Source: UBA8828 sp964510855 (lineage in GTDB: Bacteria; Verrucomicrobiota; Verrucomicrobiia; Opitutales; UBA953). Taken from it: a stretch of 49,792 nt of DNA. The notes beneath the pieces were generated by a model. That model was not told where the DNA came from and searched no databases. It was given only the letters and a program-made list of their open reading frames with translations. The stretch lies in assembly GCA_964510855.1 (NCBI GenBank), contig CAZEDB010000011.1, positions 1 through 49,792 on the forward strand, in the 5' to 3' direction. The position numbers and the translations under genes are program-made. Positions 14,493 to 21,929 of the stretch are shown here, in pieces (the first letter of the stretch is position 1; every line of letters begins with the position of its first letter).

Positions 14493-16027
14493 GCACGGTG
14501 CGACTTTTGCTAGGGGATCAACTCAACCCGGTGCACCCTTGGTTTAGTAAGGTCGATAAAGAGGTAACCTATGTCTTGATGGAAATCCGCAGCGAGACGG
14601 ATTACGTCCTGCATCACGCACAAAAAGTTTTAGCCATCTTTGCGGGTATGCGACAACTCGCTGAAGATCTTAAAACCGCGGGCCATCGCGTACGCTACTT
14701 TCGCATCAACGACGCCGATAACGCGCAGAACTTTGCCGAGAATTTAAAGCGAGTTTTTAAGGAGACCCAAGCTCAGCGCTTTGAACATCAAGAGCCTGAT
14801 GAATGGCGCGTCGACCAAGACCTTGCCGCGTTCCGTAAAACCTGCGGCCTAGCCACGGCGGTAGTTTCTGCCCAGCACTTCATTGATACGCGCGAAGGCG
14901 TTGCTCAGCACTTTGGTCAAACTCGCGTGCGGTGGCTGATGGAGCCCTATTATCGCGTGATGCGTACGCGCACTGGTTTGTTGATGGACAGTAAAGGCGC
15001 ACCCAGCGGAGGTAAGTGGAACTTTGACCACGACAACCGCCGCCCCTGGAAGGGCGATCCTCCGGTGCCTAAACCTTGGGAGGGTAACGCCGACTTACGT
15101 ACGCTCTGGAAGGAAATCCAGGCCGCAGGCATTAAAACCTTTGGCGAACCTTCGGCTGAATCTTTTCCCTGGCCGCTCAACCGAACGGAAGCGCTTACCC
15201 ACCTAAAGGCTTTTGTGAAGCGGGGTCTGCCAGATTTTGGGGCCTACGAAGATGCGATGCACACTAGCAGTGACCGACTCTTCCATTCCCGGCTCTCCCA
15301 CGCCCTCAACTTGAAGATGCTTCACCCGCTGGAAGTAGCGCAAGCTGCCGCCCAAGCGCATCAGCAAGATCCGGAACGCATTCCTCTGGCCGCGGCAGAA
15401 GGGTTTATTCGCCAAATCATCGGTTGGCGCGAATACATCCGCGGGGTGTATTGGGCACGCATGCCCGATTACGCCGAGTCCAATGGCTTAGAGCACAACC
15501 TCCCCCTGCCCTCTTGGTTCTGGACGGGTAAAGTCAAAATGAACTGCCTACAGCATGCCGTGGGGCAGTCTTTAAAAACCGCCTACGCGCACCACATTCA
15601 ACGACTGATGGTGATTGGCTCGTTCTGCCTTACGGCGGGAGTTCATCCTCGTGAAGTCGAGCGCTGGTTTCTCGGGGTTTATATTGATGCGTTTGAGTGG
15701 GTCGAACTTCCTAACGTTTTAGGCATGAGCCAACATGCCGACGGAGGATTTTTAGCCTCTAAGCCTTACTGCGGTGCAGCCGCTTACATTTCGAAGATGT
15801 CGAACTACTGCCAGGGCTGTGCCTACGATCCTAAAGACCGACTGGGCCCTAAGGCTTGTCCGCATAACGCGCTCTACTGGGATTTTTGGTTACGTCATGC
15901 CCCACGCTTTAAAAATAATCCGCGTATCGGTATGGCGGTCCGACAAGCCCTCGGCATGAAACCCGCCGAGCAAGCTGCAATCCGCGCTAAGGCAGCCGAA
16001 CTACGGGCCTCGATCGAAAACCTCTAG
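14489..16027 (+). CDS. Iron-sulfur bacterial cryptochrome/photolyase (PhrB/CryB type)
   Basis: The N-terminal half opens with VRLLLGDQLNPVHPWF, as in the FeS-BCP group of (6-4) photolyases; the C-terminal half is the FAD-binding helical domain, including FIRQIIGWREYIRGVYW. Four cysteines in the correct pattern should hold a [4Fe-4S] cluster: about Cys352 in MNCLQHAVG, about Cys441 and Cys444 in NYCQGCAYD, and about Cys457 in KACPHNALYW. In the group this enzyme repairs UV (6-4) photoproducts in DNA with blue light and also carries a lumazine-type antenna. The ATG at 14489 is chosen over 14474 because it makes the ATGA overlap with DUF2256 and starts the conserved sequence. It is convergent with the DEAD-box helicase, 12 bases away. 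Confidence 0.92.
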   Translation: MSTVRLLLGDQLNPVHPWFSKVDKEVTYVLMEIRSETDYVLHHAQKVLAIFAGMRQLAEDLKTAGHRVRYFRINDADNAQNFAENLKRVFKETQAQRFEHQEPDEWRVDQDLAAFRKTCGLATAVVSAQHFIDTREGVAQHFGQTRVRWLMEPYYRVMRTRTGLLMDSKGAPSGGKWNFDHDNRRPWKGDPPVPKPWEGNADLRTLWKEIQAAGIKTFGEPSAESFPWPLNRTEALTHLKAFVKRGLPDFGAYEDAMHTSSDRLFHSRLSHALNLKMLHPLEVAQAAAQAHQQDPERIPLAAAEGFIRQIIGWREYIRGVYWARMPDYAESNGLEHNLPLPSWFWTGKVKMNCLQHAVGQSLKTAYAHHIQRLMVIGSFCLTAGVHPREVERWFLGVYIDAFEWVELPNVLGMSQHADGGFLASKPYCGAAAYISKMSNYCQGCAYDPKDRLGPKACPHNALYWDFWLRHAPRFKNNPRIGMAVRQALGMKPAEQAAIRAKAAELRASIENL

Positions 16028-16039
16028 ATTGCGCGTGGC

Positions 16040-17389
16040 TTAACGATTGCGACCCCAGCGACGGGCGCCACCTGGACCTGGACGGCCTTCGCCCCCACTA
16101 TCCCCACGTCCGCCATGCCAAGCACCTGGGCCTGAACCGGAAGAACGGGCGGGACGGGGTTGAGGCTCACGCTCACGACGACCATGACCTGGGCCGCGGT
16201 TATGCGGGCGGGGCGCACTATCCACCGGGGGTGCAGCAAACGCAGCGCGCGTGGCCTCAGCATAATCAAAGCCTTCGGGACGGCCCGGACGGGGAATAGG
16301 CTTACCAATCAAACGCTCTAGACGACGTAACTCGGAAAGATCTTCGCCCGTAATAAAGGTAACCGATTTTCCAGTAGCCTGGGCACGACCGGTGCGACCA
16401 ATACGGTGCACATAATCTTCAAGTTGGTCAGGGAAGTCGAAATTGACCACATGCGTGATGCCATCAACATCGATACCGCGGGAAGCAATATCGGTCGCAA
16501 CCAACACTCGCATACGCCCCGACTTAAAGGCTTCGAGGGCCCGCTGCCGTTGGCTTTGCGAACGGTTAGCATGAATCGCAACTGCTTCAATTCCTGCCCC
16601 CGCAAGTTTACGACAAATACGATCGGCACCATGCTTAGTACGACTAAAGACCAAGACACTATCCCAACCAGGTTGCCAGAGCAAGAAGGTCAAGAGCCCC
16701 TGTTTAAGATTATGGGGGCATTCATAAAACATCTGCTCCACGGTCTCAGCAGGATTAGAGCGACGACCGACTTGAATGAGCTTAGGTGTACGCTGAAACT
16801 CGGTGGTGAGTTGCTCAATTTCTTTGGAGAGCGTAGCCGAGAACATCAAGGTCTGACGCGTGCGTGGTAGAGCGCGTACGATCCGACGAATCGAGGGTAG
16901 GAAACCCATGTCGAGCATCCGGTCGGCTTCATCCATCACTAAGACTTCTAAACTGCGAAAGTCACCGTGACCTTGGGCAGCTAAATCGAGTAACCGTCCG
17001 GGAGTAGCAACTAAGAGGTCACACCCCTTACGCAGCGCCGTGATTTGAGGGCGCTCACCCACGCCACCGTAAACGCAAGCCACCGAAAGCGGTAAGTGGC
17101 GTGAATAGGCGCGGACGTTTTCCTCAATCTGCACCGCGAGCTCGCGGGTCGGGGCGAGCACGAGGGCGCGAACCGTACCGGGAGCCGCCTTGCCGTTAGC
17201 CAGCCGAGTCAGCAAAGGTAAGGTAAAAGCTGCGGTCTTACCCGTACCCGTCTGGGCAATACCAATCACATCTAAGCCCTCAAGAACGGGAGGGATAGCG
17301 GCGGCCTGAATAGGCGTAGGCTCGGTGTAACCCTGTTCGGTTACAGCTTTTTGGACTGCCTCATGGAGGCCTAATTCGCTAAATTGCAT
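16040..17389 (-). CDS. DEAD-box RNA helicase (RhlE-like)
   Basis: An ATP-dependent RNA-unwinding enzyme with all core motifs: the Q motif with Phe3 and Gln28, AQTGTGKT (residues 45-52), PTRELAVQ, TPGRLLDL, DEAD at 153-156, SAT at 184-186, ATDIASRGIDV and HRIGRTGRA. After residue 375 comes a basic tail rich in Arg, Gly and Pro (for example HNRGPGHGRREREPQPRP), similar to the RNA-binding tails of RhlE/CsdA-type proteins used in ribosome assembly, mRNA decay and cold adaptation. The core matches RhlE best (SELGL start and GFLPSIRRI after DEAD). It lies 51 bases downstream of the transporter small-subunit gene. Confidence 0.93.
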   Translation of the reverse strand: MQFSELGLHEAVQKAVTEQGYTEPTPIQAAAIPPVLEGLDVIGIAQTGTGKTAAFTLPLLTRLANGKAAPGTVRALVLAPTRELAVQIEENVRAYSRHLPLSVACVYGGVGERPQITALRKGCDLLVATPGRLLDLAAQGHGDFRSLEVLVMDEADRMLDMGFLPSIRRIVRALPRTRQTLMFSATLSKEIEQLTTEFQRTPKLIQVGRRSNPAETVEQMFYECPHNLKQGLLTFLLWQPGWDSVLVFSRTKHGADRICRKLAGAGIEAVAIHANRSQSQRQRALEAFKSGRMRVLVATDIASRGIDVDGITHVVNFDFPDQLEDYVHRIGRTGRAQATGKSVTFITGEDLSELRRLERLIGKPIPRPGRPEGFDYAEATRAAFAAPPVDSAPRPHNRGPGHGRREREPQPRPARSSGSGPGAWHGGRGDSGGEGRPGPGGARRWGRNR

Positions 17390-17440
17390 TAAGGCACCGT
17401 GAGGGGCTCACCCCACCTGTGCGAGCGTAATAACCAGCCC

Positions 17441-17596
17441 TTAACGGCGAGGCAAATCCTCGGTCTCGATGGGCTCAATATGGGCCATGTGGTCTTCGCT
17501 TCTACCCCCACGAAGAACGCGCACCACACACCAGATTAAAAGCACGGTCACAGATCCTACCGAAAGGAGCATGAAAATTAGGCCGGCGAGCGTCAT
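17441..17596 (-). CDS. Small subunit of NSS-family transporter (MetS-like)
   Basis: This 51-residue protein has one strongly hydrophobic span (LAGLIFMLLSVGSVTVLLIWCVV) followed by RVLRGG and a charged tail. It starts four bases after the NSS transporter stop. In several bacteria NSS transporters are followed by a tiny MetS-type membrane subunit needed for activity, as in the methionine transporter MetPS; position, size and topology fit that pattern. A longer frame runs to 17698, but its first 34 residues overlap the transporter gene and look like frame shadow, so the ATG at 17596 is chosen. Confidence 0.7.
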   Translation of the reverse strand: MTLAGLIFMLLSVGSVTVLLIWCVVRVLRGGRSEDHMAHIEPIETEDLPRR

Positions 17597-17600
17597 AAGA

Positions 17601-19202
17601 TTAAGCGGGGTTACGCGACCAACGACGGCCGGCAAGGTGAATGAGGAAACAGGCAAAGCTAGCAAAGATGCATAAGAAGAGGGCGGTAAGACGAGCAACT
17701 GGGCTGGCGGGATGCCCTTCTGCGCCTACGAGGTCGAGGATGGGGCCCGTAGGACGGAACACGGGGTCGGCGAGGCTTAAGTTCCAACCCGCAAGGTTAG
17801 TGAGTAAAAACATCACGAGGATGGCGGTTAAGTAGGTCGGGGTAATCCACTTTAAAATCGGCAGGAAAAAACTTGGAATGCGAAGGGCGGCACCCTGATG
17901 CGCTTCTTTCCAACCGCGCTCGGTACCAAAGCCAAAATTAAAGACGTAAATTAGCAGGGTTCCTTGCAGGAAAATCCCGATATCGCCGATCCAGAAATCA
18001 ACCGTGGAAAGGGCTTTAAGGTCGCGGCTAAACCAAACCACCAAGCCACAACCAAAGGCGGTGATGAGGGAAAGCAAAGCAACCGAACGACGACGGTTAA
18101 GTCCGAGGCCTTCTTCAAGGAAAGCGATTCCAGGCTGAAGCATGGAAAGCGACGAGGTGATGGCGGCGATGAAGAGTAAGATAAAGAATAACCCGCCAAA
18201 GAGATGCCCCATGGGCATGGCAGCAAAAACTTGAGGTAGGACGTTAAAGCCGAGGGCAAACGTCCCACCCGCCACCGCCGAAGCTCCCAAGAAAGCAAAG
18301 GCAGCCGGAACCGTAATCATACCCCCAAGACTCACTTCACAAAACTCATTTGCGGCCGAAGACGTTAAACCACTTAGCACCACATCATCCTTAGGCTTCA
18401 AGTAACTTGCATAGGTAATGATGACGCCAAACCCAACCGAGAGCGTGAAGAACACCTGAGCTGCTGCTTTTAACCAAACCGCCGGATTGGTCAGGCCGCG
18501 CGCGACATCGTTAGGATTCCACATGTAGCCTAAGCCATTCCAAACACTTAACTCAGGCTTACTAGGGTCAGGTGCACCGAGGGTTAAAACCCGAACCAAA
18601 AGAATCAGCGCAATGGCGATGAGCAGGGGCATGCCCCATTTACAGACAAATTCGATACCCCCTGAGAGACCGCGATAAATCAGTACGGTATTAAGTACGA
18701 AAACGATGAAGAAAAATCCGAGAGCCGAGCCAGCGACAAAGAGGTGACCATCGGCACCCGAGCCGGTGAAGTCGGCAAAGAATGACTGGAATGCAGCCGG
18801 GTTGGCTAGATCGAGATTTCCCTGCAGGCTATGCCAGGCATAACCTAGACACCACGACTCAATCACGAGGTAGTAAAAATAAACGCCGACGGGGACGACA
18901 AAACCGAGAGCACCGACATACTTACCGTACCTGCCGCCGAGGATGGCGTGAAAAATGCCAGGAGAAGAATTAAAACCCTTGGAACCCCCGAAGCGCCCTA
19001 ACGTCCACTCCACCCAGCAGATAGGTAAGCCAACCAAGAGCAGTGAAATAAAGTAGGCGATGAGGAAAGCCCCGCCGCCGGTTTCACGATCGGCGACTAA
19101 CCCTGGGAAACGCAGAAAATTACCTAAGCCGACGGCACTACCAGCCACCGCCAGGATAACACCCATTTTGGAACTCCAGGCATCTTTGGGGGGAGACGAC
19201 AT
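17601..19202 (-). CDS. NSS-family sodium-dependent transporter
   Basis: This is a LeuT-fold neurotransmitter:sodium symporter with about 12 transmembrane segments over 533 residues. The family signature is the opening WSSKMGVILAVAGSAVGLGN followed by FLRFPGLVADRETGGGAFLI and PICWVEWTLGRFGG, where LeuT has its helix 1 sodium and substrate site. Helix 6-8 blocks (AAQVFFTLSVGFGVIITYAS, LTSSAANEFCEVSLGG) are also present. Members carry amino acids or related amines with sodium; the substrate is not readable. The Gly-rich helix-1 bend GSAVGLGN is intact, so transport activity is likely. It sits 46 bases downstream of aspS and directly upstream of its small subunit. Confidence 0.95.
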   Translation of the reverse strand: MSSPPKDAWSSKMGVILAVAGSAVGLGNFLRFPGLVADRETGGGAFLIAYFISLLLVGLPICWVEWTLGRFGGSKGFNSSPGIFHAILGGRYGKYVGALGFVVPVGVYFYYLVIESWCLGYAWHSLQGNLDLANPAAFQSFFADFTGSGADGHLFVAGSALGFFFIVFVLNTVLIYRGLSGGIEFVCKWGMPLLIAIALILLVRVLTLGAPDPSKPELSVWNGLGYMWNPNDVARGLTNPAVWLKAAAQVFFTLSVGFGVIITYASYLKPKDDVVLSGLTSSAANEFCEVSLGGMITVPAAFAFLGASAVAGGTFALGFNVLPQVFAAMPMGHLFGGLFFILLFIAAITSSLSMLQPGIAFLEEGLGLNRRRSVALLSLITAFGCGLVVWFSRDLKALSTVDFWIGDIGIFLQGTLLIYVFNFGFGTERGWKEAHQGAALRIPSFFLPILKWITPTYLTAILVMFLLTNLAGWNLSLADPVFRPTGPILDLVGAEGHPASPVARLTALFLCIFASFACFLIHLAGRRWSRNPA

Positions 19203-19248
19203 ACCCCTTGCTAGGCTGAATTAAGTTGGGGCGCAACCCCACAACTTT

Positions 19249-21051
19249 CTAAACTTTTGGCTTTGGGGTATCTTCAACTAGGGCGATACGAACGTCACGC
19301 AACTGACGAGCGCTTACCGGACTGGGGCAATCGGCCATCAAGTCACGTCCATTTTGATTCTTCGGGAACGCCAAGACATCGCGAATCGAACTTCTACCCG
19401 CCAACATCGCGACCACGCGATCAAACCCGAGCGCAATACCTCCGTGAGGCGGTGCCCCGAAGGAGAAGGCTTTTAACATATAACCAAAACGACTCTCCAC
19501 TAAGTCTTGGGGGATTTTGAGAATATCTTCGAAGACTCGCTTTTGTACCGCGGGGTTATGAATACGAATCGAACCCCCGCCGAGCTCGACGCCGTTGAGC
19601 ACGATGTCATAATGCTGCCCACGAACTTTACTCGGATCGGTAACTAACAAAGGCTCGTCTTCGACAACGGGTGCAGTGAAGGGATGGTGAGCCGAAAGAT
19701 AGCGTTGCTCGTCGGCATCCCAGAGCATCAAGGGGAACTCAATCACCCAAAGGAAGTTGTACTGATCGGCAGAGAGCTGCATCCGACCCCGAGCCTTGAG
19801 TAAGGTGGCTGACTCAAGACGGATACGTCCGAGAATCGTAGAAGCCTGTTCCCATGGTGCAGCCGCAAAGAAGATAAGGTCGCCGTCTTCGATGGCGAGA
19901 CGTCGGCGCAACTCAGCTTTTTCCTCTTCTGAGAAGAACTTCACAATCGGCGACTTCCACTCACCGGCTTCACACTTGATAAAGGCCAAGCCTTTAGCCC
20001 CTGCTGCTTTAGCAATCGTCTCAAGATTGGTCAGTTCACCTTGGGTGATATCAGCCAGACCTTTGGCATTGATAGCCCGGACTACGGAACCTGGGGTATT
20101 AGCTGCAGCGGCAAAAACCTTAAAGGTCGAAGCCTTAAAGCAAGTCGTGAGATCTTGAATCTCTAGACCAAACCGCGTGTCAGGCTTATCGATGCCATAG
20201 CGGTCCATGGCTTCTTGATAGGACATGCGTGGGAAAGGCGTGGGAATATCAACCCCCAGAGTCTCCTTCCAGGTGCGCTTGAGCACGCCCTCAATCAGGC
20301 GATACATATCTTCACGATCAATGAACGACATCTCTAAGTCGACTTGCGTAAACTCAGGTTGGCGGTCGGCACGCAGGTCTTCATCGCGATAACAACGTGC
20401 CATCTGGTAATAACGCTCAACGCCGGCTACCATCAGCATTTGCTTATACTGCTGGGGAGATTGCGTCAGAGCGTAGAATTCACCGGGGTTGACGCGGCTA
20501 GGTACGATAAACTCCCGTGCCCCCTCAGGGGTACTTTTAAAAAGCGTAGGGGTTTCGACCTCGAGAAAATCTTGGCTGTCGAGCTCAGCCCGAATCGAAC
20601 GCGCAGCTTGCGCACGCAGTTTTAACAAACCTAAATTACGGGGGCGGCGAAGATCGAGGAAGCGATACTCTAGACGCAGGTCTTCATTAACTTTGTCGGC
20701 CTTGTCATCCTCCATTGGGAACGGCAGGTCGGCACAACTATTATGAATCACGAGCTTGGTCGCCGCGACTTCCACCTTACCCGTAGCCAACTTAGGATTC
20801 ACGGTTTCGGCTGTGCGCACTCGCACCACGCCGGTAATTTCAATCACAGATTCTGTCTTTAAACGCTGAGCCACTTCTTGGAGGCCATCGGTGCCAGGAT
20901 TGAAAACCACCTGGGTAATGCCTTCGCGGTCACGAAGGTCGACGAAGGTCACACCTCCAAGATCGCGCTTAGTATCAACCCAGCCCACGAGGGTGACCGT
21001 GGTACCTGCGTCGGCAGGTTTAAGGGCATGGCATTTATGAGTCCGGTTCAT
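19249..21051 (-). CDS. aspS: Aspartyl-tRNA synthetase, bacterial type
   Basis: A class II synthetase of 600 residues, the normal bacterial size with a GAD insertion. The anticodon-binding OB fold is at residues 1-110 (VTLVGWVDTKRDLGGVTFVD). Motif 1 is at RLEYRFLDLRRP, motif 2 includes MARCYRDEDLRADRQPEFTQ, and motif 3 is ALGFDRVVAMLAG. The GAD region is about residues 290-410. At the position that separates tRNA-Asp-specific from relaxed enzymes, the sequence reads RDLGG (Leu) rather than RDHGG (His), which leans towards a discriminating enzyme, but this is one residue only. A 140-base leader lies before the gene; I saw no T-box. Confidence 0.96.
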   Translation of the reverse strand: MNRTHKCHALKPADAGTTVTLVGWVDTKRDLGGVTFVDLRDREGITQVVFNPGTDGLQEVAQRLKTESVIEITGVVRVRTAETVNPKLATGKVEVAATKLVIHNSCADLPFPMEDDKADKVNEDLRLEYRFLDLRRPRNLGLLKLRAQAARSIRAELDSQDFLEVETPTLFKSTPEGAREFIVPSRVNPGEFYALTQSPQQYKQMLMVAGVERYYQMARCYRDEDLRADRQPEFTQVDLEMSFIDREDMYRLIEGVLKRTWKETLGVDIPTPFPRMSYQEAMDRYGIDKPDTRFGLEIQDLTTCFKASTFKVFAAAANTPGSVVRAINAKGLADITQGELTNLETIAKAAGAKGLAFIKCEAGEWKSPIVKFFSEEEKAELRRRLAIEDGDLIFFAAAPWEQASTILGRIRLESATLLKARGRMQLSADQYNFLWVIEFPLMLWDADEQRYLSAHHPFTAPVVEDEPLLVTDPSKVRGQHYDIVLNGVELGGGSIRIHNPAVQKRVFEDILKIPQDLVESRFGYMLKAFSFGAPPHGGIALGFDRVVAMLAGRSSIRDVLAFPKNQNGRDLMADCPSPVSARQLRDVRIALVEDTPKPKV

Positions 21052-21191
21052 AGAGGGAGAAGCTGAAAAAGGGTCTGAAGGGATAGCCTACCCTGGGATA
21101 AGGGGAAAGGAGAAATCTCATCTAGGGTCAAGGCGCTTGCTAGGGAGCCTCAAGCCCTAAGGGCTTTCCTCTAAAAACTAGGGGCGCCGTC

Positions 21192-21626
21192 CTACCAAGG
21201 CTCGTCCACAATCTGCTCCGAATCACATTGCGTGCAGAGATGCTTGGTACCCAAGGCACGACCGGCAGTATAAAACCCTCCAGCAATCGGACTGACTAGC
21301 CAGTAAAAGAGTTCGGTCAACGTGCTGCCGTCTTTAATCACCTTGGGCTCTTCAAAGCGATGTTGGCAACGCGTGCATGAGTAACGCAAATGGTTAGGTG
21401 GCTTAAGGGGCTTAGCCTTGCCAGAAGGCAAGACGGTAGCAGGTGCTGGTGAAGCGGCTGGACGAGGCGCATCAAAGGTGCTCCCGATGCGCTCCCAACT
21501 ACGCCTACCCTGCCCCCACCAATAATCGTCGCGCCGGATTTCACCTAAGGCAACTAAAGCCGGAACAGCGTGCTCATCATGTACGCCAATAATTTTTCCT
21601 CCGCGCGCGATATGAATCCGTACCAT
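21192..21626 (-). CDS. GYF/DUF4339-like and zinc-ribbon protein
   Basis: This 144-residue protein has two parts. Residues 1-48 (RGGKIIGVHDEHAVPALVAL then GEIRRDDYWWGQGRRSWERI) resemble a DUF4339/GYF-2 domain, the short fold that often sits in bacterial membrane or stress proteins and ends W-x-G-x-x-x-W. Residues 50-75 are a Pro/Ala linker. The C-terminal part has CTRC and CTQC pairs about 50 residues apart, likely a zinc ribbon, with a hydrophobic stretch (FYWLVSPIAGGFYTAG) between them that could touch the membrane. I do not know a function. It may head the aspS transcript, although 140 bases separate them. Confidence 0.68.
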   Translation of the reverse strand: MVRIHIARGGKIIGVHDEHAVPALVALGEIRRDDYWWGQGRRSWERIGSTFDAPRPAASPAPATVLPSGKAKPLKPPNHLRYSCTRCQHRFEEPKVIKDGSTLTELFYWLVSPIAGGFYTAGRALGTKHLCTQCDSEQIVDEPW

Positions 21627-21660
21627 GTGCTTAGTGGAAGTCTTACAGAAAAAAGTTAAA

Positions 21661-21807
21661 AAGGGAAGAGGGATGAGGGAAAAGAGATTAGGGATAAGGG
21701 AGGAGAGATTAGGGAGGTGGGAAGTGGGAAGAGATTAGGGATATGGGATAAGGGAGGAGAGATTAGAGATTAGAGAGGTGGGATTAGGGTTTAGGGAGGA
21801 GAGAGGG
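21661..21807. repeat. Degenerate polypurine tandem repeat (GAGATTAGGG units, about 54-base period)
   Basis: The plus strand is almost pure purine plus T, built from GAGATTAGGG, GGGATAAGGGAG and GAGGTGGG units. The 21-mer running GGGATAAGGGAGGAGAGATT plus A occurs exactly twice, at 21691-21711 and 21745-21765, which gives a 54-base period. The tract fills most of the 303-base gap between divergent genes at 21626 and 21930. It could fold as G-quadruplex or triplex DNA. A related copy (AGAGATTAGGG on the minus strand) lies at 27905-27915. Confidence 0.8.
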
Positions 21808-21819
21808 CTAAATGGCTAA

Positions 21820-21831
21820 CTGGCTAGCCAG
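21820..21831. promoter_or_regulatory. 12-base palindrome in a GGCTA-rich patch
   Basis: CTGGCTAGCCAG is a perfect palindrome inside a short patch of repeated GGCTA/GCTAA words (21807-21851) next to the polypurine repeat. It may be a hairpin or an operator upstream of the MuiA-family gene. Confidence 0.35.
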
Positions 21832-21915
21832 CTAACCCGCAGTCCAGCTAATCAGCAGGAATGGGACTACCTTTAACCCCCAAAAAGATTCCTCTGTTCC
21901 GCGGTGGCGCTATCC

Positions 21916-21921
21916 TATAAA
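21916..21921 (+). promoter_or_regulatory. Probable -10 element of the MuiA-family gene
   Basis: TATAAA lies only eight bases before the ATG at 21930, so the transcript would be nearly leaderless, and no ribosome-binding site is present. A convincing -35 box was not found. Confidence 0.4.
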
Positions 21922-21929
21922 ACACCCTC

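Noticed and set aside
21052..21191. Possible T-box or riboswitch in the aspS leader
   Set aside because: I found no T-box bulge sequence and no convincing terminator. An AAGCCC/GGGCTT stem is present, but it lacks a T run and lies far from the start.
21661..21807. Polypurine repeat as a CRISPR array or telomere
   Set aside because: Repeat units are degenerate, with no conserved repeat plus unique spacers, no cas genes, and the TTAGGG words are too irregular for a telomere.
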